DNA from: Juglans regia
Lineage: Eukaryota; Streptophyta; Magnoliopsida; Fagales; Juglandaceae
Direction: 5' to 3'
Assembly (NCBI RefSeq): GCF_001411555.2
Contig: NW_023362426.1
Span: 1 to 64,000, forward strand
Length of the DNA: 64,000 nt
In this document: piece by piece, positions 1 through 10,261 of the stretch
Numbering within the stretch: position 1 is the stretch's first letter
How the letters are laid out: each line of letters starts with the position of its first letter
Notes under the pieces: model-generated
The model's input: the letters and a program-made list of their open reading frames with translations, nothing else
Databases searched by the model: none
What the model was told of the DNA's origin: nothing
Program-made: the position numbers and the translations under genes

Positions 1-175
1 GATCAAATGAATTAAAATTGGATCTTCATCCTTCAAGCCCCATCTTGAATGTTGGGCTCTTGCTAAACTTGTCCCAAATGGATTACATCAATCCTTGCAT
101 TTTCTCATTGATCTTCTTGGCCCATCTGGAAGTTGCAAATGATCTTTAAGACTAGACACATCTTGGTTCCCATCA
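1..175 (-). repeat. 3' LTR of element A (partial)
   Basis: It matches the last 175 bp of the 5' LTR at 4300-4474 and ends in CTTGGTTCCCATCA, the complement of the LTR 5' terminus. The polypurine tract follows directly. Confidence 0.9.
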
Positions 176-2774
176 TTCCCCCTCTCCTCAAAATGATTCG
201 ACCTCGAATCTCCACCTGGATCAAAGGGAAAATTGTTAGTAACATCGAAAATAGTAGAAACATGATACTTACCTGGAAGATCCATTACATATGCATTTTC
301 ATTCATTTGTTTAAGAATTTGGAATAGTCCATCCAAGCTACTCATGTCATCAACTAGTAAAGACTTTAAATCTGAAGGAGGAAATTGATTAAGTAAACAA
401 ACAATTTCAATTGGTGAAAATTTAGTAGTAGCATGAACACTCCAATTATATGTAAACTCAATGAATGGCAAACAATACTCCCACAAATGTTCATGAAGTA
501 CATCTAAAGTTTTCCTCGAACCAAAATGACCACTCCAATATGCATGCTCAATGAATGGCAAATGATACTCCCGCAAACATTCATGCAACAAGTCAATGAA
601 TGGCAAATGATACTCCCGCAAACGTTAATGCAACAAGTCAATGAATGGCAAATGATACTCCCATAAATGTTTATGCAACATGTCTGAAATCTTATTTTCA
701 CGAGAATGACCACTCCAATTATATGCAAACTCAATGAAAAGCAAATGATACTTCCGCAAACGTTCATGCAACACGTCAATGTATGGCAAATGATACTCCC
801 ACAAATGTTCATGCAATACATCAATGAATGACAAATGATACTTCCACAAACGTTCGTGCAACAAGTCTTTGAATGGCAAATGGTATTCCCACAAACAGTC
901 ATGCAACACAACAAAAGTTTTCCTTGCACCATGGTTACATAACAAACCAGCATGTCCATCACACACAAGCAACTTACGCATAAAACTAGTAGGCACACAA
1001 AATCTATTCATTCTAAACAAGTACCAATCTAGTTTATAGAACTTACCAAAAGATGCATTCTCACATGTTCCATACACACTAGCAAAGTCATTATTAGTAG
1101 CTTGCAATTCCTTATCATATTCAAATCTCAACAATTTCGCGTCTAAAATGAAGACAAGGACATACCTTCTTGCTAAAGCATCAACCACAAAATTTTTCAT
1201 ACCTTGTGTGTATTTGAATACATGAGGAAAAGTCTCAATACAATCCTCCAGCTTAGTATGCATTCTAGTCAACAACTTACCTTGTCCCTTTAAGTGTGTC
1301 AATGACTCTTGTTTTTCCAAGAAAGGTCGATTAAGAATTGTCGCACCTGGCATAAAATCAATGTAGTGCTCTATCTCCCTAAAAGGTGGCAATCCACAAA
1401 AGACACCACAAGGAAACATGACCTCATATCCCTGCAACAAAGAGACAACAATACTAGGCAAACATACGTCAAGTCCGTTAGGATTAAGACTCGCCTTAGC
1501 ACAAAAACTCACTTTTCTCTTTGTTTTTCTCTCACTTTCTTCACACTCTCTTTTCTTTCCACTCTCTTTTTCTTTTTCACTCTCTTTTTCATAATTACTT
1601 TTCAACTCATTCTCTCTTTTGCTTAAGGTTTTAGTCTTACCCTCTTCTTTTTTCTCTCTCATTTTTCTGTCTTTCTCCATTTCGGTCTCACTGTTTCTTT
1701 TCTTCTCAATCTCACCTTCACTCTTTCTTTTCAGCACAATCTCACTTTCACTGTCACCTTCACTCTTACTATTAAGCTCATTCTCACTTTTTCTTGAGGT
1801 TTCAGCCTCACCCAAATCTTTTCCTTTTGGTGGTTCGGTCTTCTCCTTTGCTACAACTTGATCATTTTTGTCTCACTTTGGTTTCCAAGAAGTACTAGAA
1901 ACCGAAGTATACCTTGATGTACCCTTTCCTTTTAGCCGTCTCTCCACCTTCATAGCCATGTGCACTATGTCCTCTACCTCCTCATAATGTTGCAACTCAA
2001 CTACATTGGCTATCTCCCTATTCAATCCCCTCAAAAATCTTTTCATTATGGCCTCCCGATCCTCCACTACATTAGCCCGAATCATAGCCACCTCCATCTC
2101 CTTATGGTAGTCCTCTACACTCCTAGACCCCTGTATAAGATTTTGTAATTTTTGTAGAGGTCTCTATAGTAGTGGCTAGGTACAAATCTCCGCCTCATGA
2201 TAGCTTTCAACTCTCTCCATGTTTCTACAGGCCTCTCAAAATTCCTCCTCCTATTGGATACTAATTGATCCCACCAAATAATCGCATAATCAGTGAACTC
2301 AATTACAACCAACTTCATCTTTTTCTGCTCAGAGTAATTATGACAATCAAACACCAACTCTATTCTTTTCTCCCACTCTAAATAAACTTCAGGGTCAGTT
2401 CTACCTTGGAATGATGGTATTTTCATTTTGATGCTTCCAAGGTGCTTATCTACTCTATCTCGACCCCCTGAGTTTGCCCTAAGGCCTCTTCCATGCCTAA
2501 CTCTTTTATGTCTACCCAATCCAACTTCAGATGTTAGCACTTCCTCATCCTCACCATACTCTCCATTCTCATACCCATTCTTAATATTAGGCTCATGTCG
2601 CCTCCTATCTTTCTCTGCTTGAAGATTTCTAACCATTGCTTCTTGATTATCCATGCTATTCCTCACTTCACCTAACACCAAGTTCAACCGCTCAAACTCA
2701 TGTTGCATGGCATGCAACACAAAGGATGAGTTATCTACTCGCCCCCTTGGTGATGAGCTACTCCGATGAGACAT
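88..2774 (-). pseudogene. Gag-led chimeric polyprotein of element A, broken
   Basis: The reading starts at the MSHRSSSS-type ATG at 2774, the conserved start of this family. Parts in order are a charged Gag N-terminus, a Retrotrans_gag-type core (KMKIPSFQGRTDPEVYLEWE, WWDQL, FVPSHYYRDLY), and a Lys/Glu/Ser-rich spacer (about 1500-1850). A short segment from upstream of RT (GLPPFREIEHYIDF), the C-terminal half of RNase H ([16 protein letters not shown]) and a run of 45-bp integrase-derived repeats follow. The frame ends inside the 3' LTR at 88. It is broken by a 1-bp loss in an A run near 2150, a Trp-to-stop change near 1873 and a Glu-to-stop change at 625-627. No RT or integrase catalytic motif is present. 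The copy is dead, but its sequence is close to O. Confidence 0.85.
455..910 (-). repeat. 45-bp coding repeat array, about 8 units (element A)
   Basis: Tandem units of about 15 codons read HERLWEYHLPFIDLL with variants. Some are lengthened by an EFAYNWSGHFG linker. Repeated 'atgaatggcaaatgatactc' blocks make the period visible. A stop codon lies in one unit at 625-627. Confidence 0.9.
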
Positions 2775-3653
2775 TAGAAGGTGCTGCACAGAAGAATGTT
2801 AGTGGTAAAAAAAAAAACCTCACACACTCCCTTACGTGTTTCAACTCGAATAATGACACTCTACTCGTGTTTCACTCTTAATGGCTTTTTCCCGATAATA
2901 GTCTCACACTCTCTTGCCTTTTACCTCAATAGTTTTTCCACTCAAGTTCTTTCAGAACTAAATGAACTCAATCAAGACAAAGCAACCTTGTTTTATCCCA
3001 ACTAGTAATTAGATTCAGGAAACAAGAACAAGAGAAACATGAAGGAATAAAAATGACACGACAATCAATGAAGTTATGCGAATGAAAGAGTAGCAATAAA
3101 ACAAGATACCAACTTGAGTGATGTATGCAGCACCCCCTTTGATGGTAAGGTTCAATCAACAAATTTCTTTCTTTCTCATTGTTGTAACTATGTAGCAACT
3201 TTGAATATGCTACCTTCTCTTCTCTTCAACTTCTTCTTTTTTTTTCTTTTTTTTTTGAAATTTTCTTTTCTTTTCTTTTCTTTTCCTTTCCTTTCTTTTC
3301 TTTTCTTTTCTTTTCCTTTCTTTTCTTTTCTCTAATTCATCCACAAACAACAATATTCAATTGTGAAAACCAACCAATTGAATTCAAACACACAAACATG
3401 GACAATGAAATAGAAAAGAATCAATGGAACGACACTCCAAGCAATTGACAAACTTAGAGACGCAGGAAACCCTAGAATTTTGAAACCCTAGGTGATGCAA
3501 ATTTCAGCCAAACCCAAAACCTTAAGAATTTCGGCAGCCTACTTTTTATTTCAATTTTTTTTTTTTTTTGGCAACCCTAGAACAATGAAGCCCTAAAATT
3601 AAATTTAAGGATACTAAAATTAAAAGATAGAATCAGACCTGATTGGAAACCTT
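2775..3653 (-). other. 5' leader of element A
   Basis: Untranslated leader between PBS and gag. It contains a (TTTTC)n tract on the plus strand at about 3228-3331 and a conserved stretch just before gag with splice-like signals (see findings). I see no gene in it. Confidence 0.75.
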
Positions 3654-3668
3654 GCTCTGAATACCAAA
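3654..3668 (-). promoter_or_regulatory. Primer-binding site of element A
   Basis: The minus strand reads TTTGGTATTCAGAGC directly next to the LTR. It is the initiator-Met tRNA type, with one extra T relative to TGGTATCAGAGC. Confidence 0.8.
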
Positions 3669-4474
3669 TGATATGAACCCGCGGGAATGAAATCCCTTGA
3701 ACCCACAGTCAATTTGAAAACTTCCCAAGAAAGCCAAAATCAAGTCTATGGATGGAGAATCTCGACCCGATGAGAACTCGTTTCAAGAACCTAGATTATA
3801 TTAAAATCTAGACCCGTTGAAGAACCCGTCCCAAGAACCCAGATTACAAAGGAGGAACGCCACAAAGGTTGTGATTTACCTTTGATAAGTTCAAAAGTTC
3901 AATTAAGAACAAGAGGAGTAAAACTCAACTCACAATGAATAAATTCATCAAATTTCATAAACTTCATAACCTGATTAGAATGAGGCTACATAGAGTATTT
4001 AAAGCAAAACCTAATGAAACCCTAGCCAAAATAAACCCCCATCTTCCAAAAGTGCCCCTGGATGAACAGTGTCGCGGCTACAGTGCCGTGCTACAGTACT
4101 CAGCTACAGTAACCCTAACCCTAGTTCAATAAAATAATAACTTTCCCAACATGCCCTTGCATAGGCTCCCTTAAGTCCTTCTCATAATAAACTCAATTAT
4201 TCTAAACTAATAAAATAAGTTCTTTAAATAAATTAAATAAGTTGAAACCCTTCAAGAGTCCAAAGCCTTTAAGTCTTGTCGTTGCCCTCTTCCGTAGCTG
4301 ATCAAATGAATTAAAATTGGATCTTCATCCTTCAAGCCCCATCTTGAATGTTGGGCTCTTGCTAAACTTGTCTCAAATGGATTACATCAATCCTTGCATT
4401 TTCTCATTGATCTTCTTGGCCCATCTGGAAGTTGCAAATGATCTTTAAGACTAGACCCATCTTGGTTCCCATCA
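3669..4474 (-). repeat. 5' LTR of element A
   Basis: 806 bp, from TGATATGAACCCGCGGG to TTGGTTCCCATCA (plus-strand reading), with TG...CA ends. It contains the CTACAGT-rich block and a TTTAAATACTC-like TATA region on the minus strand. Confidence 0.92.
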
Positions 4475-6124
4475 ACTCGCCCCCTTGGTGATGTGCTATT
4501 CCGATGAGACATTACAAGGTGCTGCACAGAAGAATGTTAGTGGTAAAAAAGAAAACCTCACACACTCCCTTACGTGTTTCAACTCGAATAATGACACTCT
4601 ACTCGTGTTTCACTCTTAATGGCTTTTTCCCGATAATAGTCTCACACTCTCATGCCTTTTACCTCAATAGTTTTTCCACTCAAGTTCTTTCAGAACTAAA
4701 TGAACTCAATCAAGACAATGTAACCTTGTTTTATCCCAACTAGTAATTAGATTCAGGAAACAAGAACAAGAGAAACATGAAGGAATAAAAATGACACGAG
4801 AATCAATGAAGTTATACGAATGAAAGAGTAGCAATAAGACAAGATACCAACTTGAGTGATGTATGCAGCAGCCCCTTTGATGATAAGGTTCAATCAACAA
4901 ATTTCTTTCTTTCTCATTGTTGTAACTATGTAGCAACTTTGAATATGCTACCTTCTCTTCTCTTCAACTTCTTTTTTTTTTTTTTGGGAATTTTCTTTTC
5001 TTTTCTTTTCTTTTCCTTTCCTTTCTTTTCTTTTCTTTCTTTTCTTTTCTTTTCTTTTCTTTTCTTTTCTTTTCTTTTCTTTTCTCTAATTCATCCACAA
5101 ACAGCAATATTCAATTGTGAAAACCAACCAATTGAATTCAAACACACAAACATGGACAATGAAGTAGAAGAGAATCAATGGAACGACACTCCAAGCAATT
5201 GACAAACTTAGAGATGCAGGAAATCCTAGAATTTTGAAACCCTAGGTGATGCAAATTTCAGCCAAACCCAAAATCCTAAGAATGTCGGCAGCCTACTTTT
5301 TATTTCAATTTTTTTTTGGCAACCCTAGAACAATGAAGCCCTAGAATTAAATTTAAGGATACTTAAATTAAAAGATAGAATCAGACCTAATTGGAAACCT
5401 TGCTCTGAATACCAAATGATATGAACCCGCGGGAAAGGAATCCCTTGAACCCACAGTCAATTTGAAAATACTCCAAGAAAGCCAAAATCAAGTCAATGGA
5501 TGGAGAACCTAGACCCGATGAGAACTCGTTTCAAGAACCTAGATTATATTAAAATCTAGACCCGCTGAAGAACCCGTCTCAAGAACCCAGATTACAAAGG
5601 AGGAACGCCACAAAGGTTGTGATTTGCCTTTGATAAGTTCAAAAGTTCAATTAAGAACAAGAGGAGTAAAACTCAACTCACAATGAATAAATTCATCAAA
5701 TTTCATAAACTTCATAATCTGATTAAAATGAGGCTACATAGAGTATTTAAAGGAAAACCTAATGAAACCCTAGCCAAAATAAACCGCCATCTTCCAAAAG
5801 TACCCCTGGATGAACAGTGCCGAGCTACAGTAACTCGGCTACAGTAACCCTAACCCTAGTTGAATAAAATAATAACTTTCCCAACATGCCCTTACATAGG
5901 TATAAACCCAATTATTCTAAGCAAATAAAATAGGTCCTTGAAATTAATTAAATAAGTTGAAAGCCTTCAAGTGTCCAAAACCTATAAGTTATGTTGTTGC
6001 CCTTTCCATAGCTTATGAAATGAATCAAAGCATAATCTTCATCGTTTAAGCCCTTGTACTTGTATTTGACCCATCTGGAACGTGCAACATATCTTTAAGA
6101 CTAGGCCCACCTTGGTTCCCATCA
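4475..6124 (-). mobile_element. Element B: 5' end of a minus-strand LTR retrotransposon
   Basis: Only the first gag codons (ATG at 4512), the leader (with TTTTC repeats at about 4988-5086), the PBS at 5402-5416 and the 5' LTR remain in the window. The rest lies beyond element A, outside the window. The 5' LTR abuts satellite at 6125. Confidence 0.85.
5417..6124 (-). repeat. 5' LTR of element B
   Basis: 708 bp with TGATATGAACC...CCCATCA ends. The PBS lies immediately to its left at 5402-5416. It is shorter than A's LTR, partly through fewer CTACAGT-type units. Confidence 0.9.
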
Positions 6125-6463
6125 AAGAACCTTAAGGTATGTATGCCCCAACCCCGGGCCAATTGGAACACCCCTTATTTTCACAACCTTGCCCGTAGTA
6201 GAAAACCAATTGAGGACAAACTGGCAAAGTTAAGAGGTTGGAATTTTTCGCTCGCGGGCTTCCTATGGTACTACCAGAACCTTAAGGTATGTATACCCCA
6301 ACCCCGAGCCAATCGGAACACCACTAATTTTTACCACTTTGCCCTTTCTTAGAAAAAAACCAATTGTGAGGGTAAAGTGGCAAGGTTAAGAGGTTGGAAT
6401 TTGCTGCGCGCGGGGTTCCTTTGCTACTACCATGACCTTATGGTATGTATGCCCCAACCCTGG
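6125..6463 (+). repeat. 154-bp satellite, array 1, first segment
   Basis: About two monomers. Recurring landmarks are 'ggtatgtatgccccaac', 'ccaattgagg' and 'ttaagaggttgga'. The spacing is about 150 to 156 bp. Short ORFs here run through the satellite and are not genes. Confidence 0.85.
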
Positions 6464-7271
6464 TGATATGAACCCGCGGGAAAGGAATCCCTTGAACCCA
6501 CAGTTAATTTGAAAACTTCCCAAGAAAGCCAAAAATCAAGTCAAGGATGGAGAATCTAGACCCGATGAGAACTCGTTTCAAGAACCTAGATTATATTAAA
6601 ATCTAGACCCGTCTCAAGAACCCAGATTACAAAGAAGGAACGCCACAAAGGTTGTGATTTACCTTTGATAAGTTCAAAAGTTCAATTAAGAACAAGAGGA
6701 GTAAAACTCAACTCACAATGAATAAATTCATCAAATTTCATAAATTTCATAATCTAATTAAAATGAGGCTACATAGAGTATTTAAAGCAAAACCTAATGA
6801 AACCCTATCCAAAATAAACCCCCATCTTCCAAAAGTGCCCCTGGATGAACAGTGCCTCGGCTACAGTGCCGCGCTACAGTACTCAGCTACAGTAACCCTA
6901 ACCCTAGTTCAATAAAATAATAACTTTCCCAACATGCCCTTGAATAGGCCCCCTTAAGTGCTTCCCATAATAAACTCAATTATTCTAAACTAATAAAATA
7001 AGTTCTTTAAATGAATTAAATAAGTTGAAACCCTTCAAGAGCCCAAAGCCTTTAAGTCTTGTCGTTGTCCTCTTCCATAACTGATCAAATGAATTAAAAG
7101 GAATCTTCATCCTTCAAGCCCCATCTTGAATGTTGGGCTCTTGTTAAACTCGTCCCAAGTGGATTGCATCAATCCTTGCATTAACTCCTTGATCTTCTTG
7201 GCCCATCTGGAAGTTGCAAATGATCTTTAAGAGTAGGCCCATCTTGGTTGCCATCATTTTGGTTGCCATCA
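6464..7271 (-). repeat. Solo LTR in satellite
   Basis: A single LTR of about 808 bp with no interior. The target-site copies cctgg are at 6459-6463 and 7272-7276. The last 15 bp (ttggttgccatca-type) are duplicated in tandem, at 7243-7256 and 7257-7271. Confidence 0.9.
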
Positions 7272-8697
7272 CCTGGGCCAATCGGATCACCCCTTATTTT
7301 CACCACCTTGCCCTTCCTTAGTAGAAAACAAATTGAGGGCAAAGTGGCAAACTTAAGAGGTTGGAGTTTTTCAGTCATTGGGGTCCTAGGGAACTACAAT
7401 GACCTTGTGGTATGTATGCCCCAACTCCAGGCCAATCAGAACACCCCTTATTTTTACCTCTTTGCCCTTGCTTAGTAGAAAATCAATTGAGGGCAAAGTG
7501 ACGAAGTTAAGAGGTTGGATTTTTTTCGCTCACGGGCGTCCTATAGAACTACAATGACTATGTGGTATGTATGCCCCAACCCAGGACCAATTGGAACAGC
7601 CCTTATTTTTACCACTTTGCCCATCCTTAGTAGAAAACCAATTGAAGGCAAAGTGACAAAGTTACGAGATTGGATTTTTTCACGCACGGGCTTCCTATGG
7701 AACTACAATGACCTTGTGGTATGTATGCTCAAACCTCAGGCCAATCGGATCAACACTTATTTTTACCACTTTGCTCTTCCTGAGGAGAAACCAATTGAGG
7801 GCAAAGTGGACAAGTTAAGAGGTTGGAATTTTTCACTCGCGGGTTTCCTATGGAACTAGCATGACCTTATGGTTTGTATGTCCCAACCCCGGACCAACCG
7901 GAGCACCCATTGTTATTACCAATTTGCCTTGCCTTAATAGAAAACCAATTGAGGCAATAGAGGCAAGGTTAAGAGGTTGGAGTTTGTCGCTTGCAGGGTT
8001 CCTATGCTATGACCATGACCTTATGGTATGTATGCCCCAACGTCGGGCCAATCAGAACACCCGTTACATTTACCACTATGCCCTTCCTTAGTAAAAAACA
8101 AATTGATGGCGATGTGGCAAGGTTAAGAGGTTGTAGTTTCTTGCTCACGGGCTTCCTATGGAAACTACAACGAACTTACAGTATGTATGCTCAAACCTCA
8201 GGCCAATCGGAGCACCCCATATTAAACCACTTTGCCCTTCCTTAGTAGAAAACCAATTGAGGGCAAAGTGGCAAGGATAAGAGGTTGGAGTTTGTCGCTC
8301 GAAGGGTTCCTATGATACTAACAAGACCTTATGTTATGTAAGCTCCAAAACCGGGCCAATCAGAACACCCCTTATTTTTACCACTTTGTCCTTCCTTGGT
8401 AGAAAAACCAATTGAGAGCAAAGTTGCAAGGTTAACAGATTGAAGTTTCTGCTCATGGGCATCATCCTATGGAACTACAATGACCTTGTGGTTTGTATGC
8501 TCAATCATCGGGCCAATCGGAGCGCCCCTTCTTTTTGCCACTTTGCTCGTCCAGAGTAGAAACCAATTGAGGGCAAAGTGGACAAGTTAAGAGCTTTGGA
8601 CTTTTCACTCGCGGGTTTCCTGTGGAACTACCATGACCTTATGGTTTGTATGTCCCAACCCCGGACCAACCGGAGCACCCCTTATTGTTACCACTTT
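7272..8697 (+). repeat. 154-bp satellite, array 1, second segment
   Basis: About nine monomers. The 'tatgtatgcc' landmark recurs near 7411, 7566, 7720, 7873 and 8027, a step of 153-155 bp. Open frames of 60-114 residues cross monomer borders and carry no recognisable domain. Confidence 0.9.
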
Positions 8698-9424
8698 TGA
8701 TGGGAACCAAGGTGAGCCTAGTTTTAAAGATATGTTGCATGTTCCAGATTGGCCAAATACAAGTTCAAGAGTTTAAATGATGAAGATTCAGCTTTGATTC
8801 ATTTGATGAACTATGGAAAGGGCAACAACAAGACTTAAAGGCTTTGGGCACTTGAAGGCTTTCAACTTATTTAATTCATTTAAAGCACTTATTTTATTAG
8901 TTTCGAATAATTGGGTTTATTATGGGAAACACTTAAGGGGGCCTATGCAAGGGCATGTTGGGAAAGTTATTATTTTATTGAACTAGGGTTAGGGTTACTG
9001 TAGCCGAGTACTGTAGCGCGTCACTGTTCATCCAGGGGTACTTTTGGAAGATGGAGGTTTATTTTGGCTAGGGTTTCATTAGGTTTTCCTTTAAATACTC
9101 TATGTAGCCTCATTCTAATAAGTTTATGAAGTTTATGAAATTTGATGAATTTATTCATTGTGAGTTGAGTTTTACTCCTCTTGTTCTTAATTGAACTTTT
9201 GAACTTATCAAAGGTAAATCACAACCTTCGTGGCGTTCCTCCTTTGTAATCTGGGTTCTTGAGACGGATTCTTCAACGGGTCTAGATTTTAATATAATCT
9301 AGGTTCTTGAAACGAGTTCTCATCGGGTCTAGATTCTCCATCCATAGACTTGATTTTGGCTTTCTTGGGAAGTTTTCAAATTGGTTGTGGGTTCAAGGGA
9401 TTCCTTTCCCGCGAGTTCATATCA
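8698..9424 (+). repeat. 5' LTR of element C
   Basis: 727 bp, TGATGGGAACCAAG...TTCATATCA. It matches 12695-13422 with scattered substitutions. Confidence 0.93.
9089..9099 (+). promoter_or_regulatory. TATA-like element in LTR of C
   Basis: CTTTAAATACTC lies in the right part of the LTR, upstream of 'tatgtagcctcatt'. The motif is kept in most LTRs of the window. A promoter role is inferred from position only. Confidence 0.4.
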
Positions 9425-9439
9425 TTTGGTATTCAAACC
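9425..9439 (+). promoter_or_regulatory. Primer-binding site of element C (mutated)
   Basis: TTTGGTATTCAAACC follows the LTR. Relative to the family form TTTGGTATTCAGAGC it carries two changes, which may weaken priming. Confidence 0.7.
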
Positions 9440-10261
9440 AAGGTTTCCAATCAGGTCTAATACTATCTTTTAATTCTTGCATCCTTTATTTTAATTCTAG
9501 GGCTTCATTGTTCTAGGGTTGCCAGAAAAAAAAAAAATAGAAACAAAAGTAGGCTGCCGAAATTCTTAGGGTTTTGGGTTTGGCTGAAATTTGCATCACC
9601 TAGGATTTCAAATTTCAAGGGTTTCTTGCATCTCTAAGTTTGTCAATTGCTTGGAGTGTCGTTCCATTGATTCTCTTCTACTTGATTGTCCATGCTTGTG
9701 TGTTTGAATTCAATTACTTGGTTTTCACAATTGAATATTGCTGTTTGTGGTTGAATTAGAGAAAAGAAAGGAATGGAAAAGAAAAGAAAAGAAAAGAAAA
9801 GAAAGGAAAAGAAAAGAAAAGTAAATTTGAATAAAAAAAAAAAAAAAGAAGAAGAAAATGAAAGGAGAAGGTAGCATATTCAAAGTTGCTACATAGTTAC
9901 AACAAAGGGGTTGCTGCATACACAACTAAAGTTGGTATCTTGTGTTATTGTTACTCTTTCATTCGTATAAGGTCCTTGATTCTCGTGTCATTTATTCCTT
10001 CCGTGTTTCTCTTATTCTTGTTTCTGGACCTAATTACTAGTTGGGATAAAACAAGGTTGCCTTGTCTTGATTGAGCTCAATTAGTTCTGAAAGAACTTGA
10101 GTGGAAAAAGTCTTGAGGTAAAAGGTAAGAGAGTGTGAGACTATTATCGGGAAAAAACCAATTAAGAGTGAAACACGAGTGGAGTGCCATTATTCGAGTG
10201 CAAACACGTAAGGGAGTATGTAACGTTTTCCACTAACTTTCTTTTTGTATAGTACATTATA
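9440..10261 (+). other. 5' leader of element C
   Basis: Leader with an (AAAAG)n tract at about 9774-9821. It ends just before the gag ATG. I see no gene. Confidence 0.75.

Larger units (their letters stand above)
1..4474 (-). mobile_element. Element A: non-autonomous gypsy-type LTR retrotransposon, Gag-type, cut by window start
   Basis: A minus-strand element. Its 3' LTR (end only) is at 1-175, its polypurine tract complement at 176-189, its coding region at 88-2774, its leader at 2775-3653, its PBS at 3654-3668 and its 5' LTR at 3669-4474. The 5' LTR is followed by actcg, which lies inside the gag start of copy B, so A inserted into B. The left target-site copy is outside the window. The interior is closely similar to copies O and L. 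Confidence 0.9.

Noticed and set aside
4081..4135. Telomere-like 'aaccctaaccctag' in LTRs
   Set aside because: Only two units, at the same position in nearly every LTR. It is part of the LTR, not interstitial telomere DNA.
7515..8245. ORFs of 76-114 residues in the satellite region
   Set aside because: They repeat with the 154-bp monomer and have no domain. They are open by chance in the tandem repeat.
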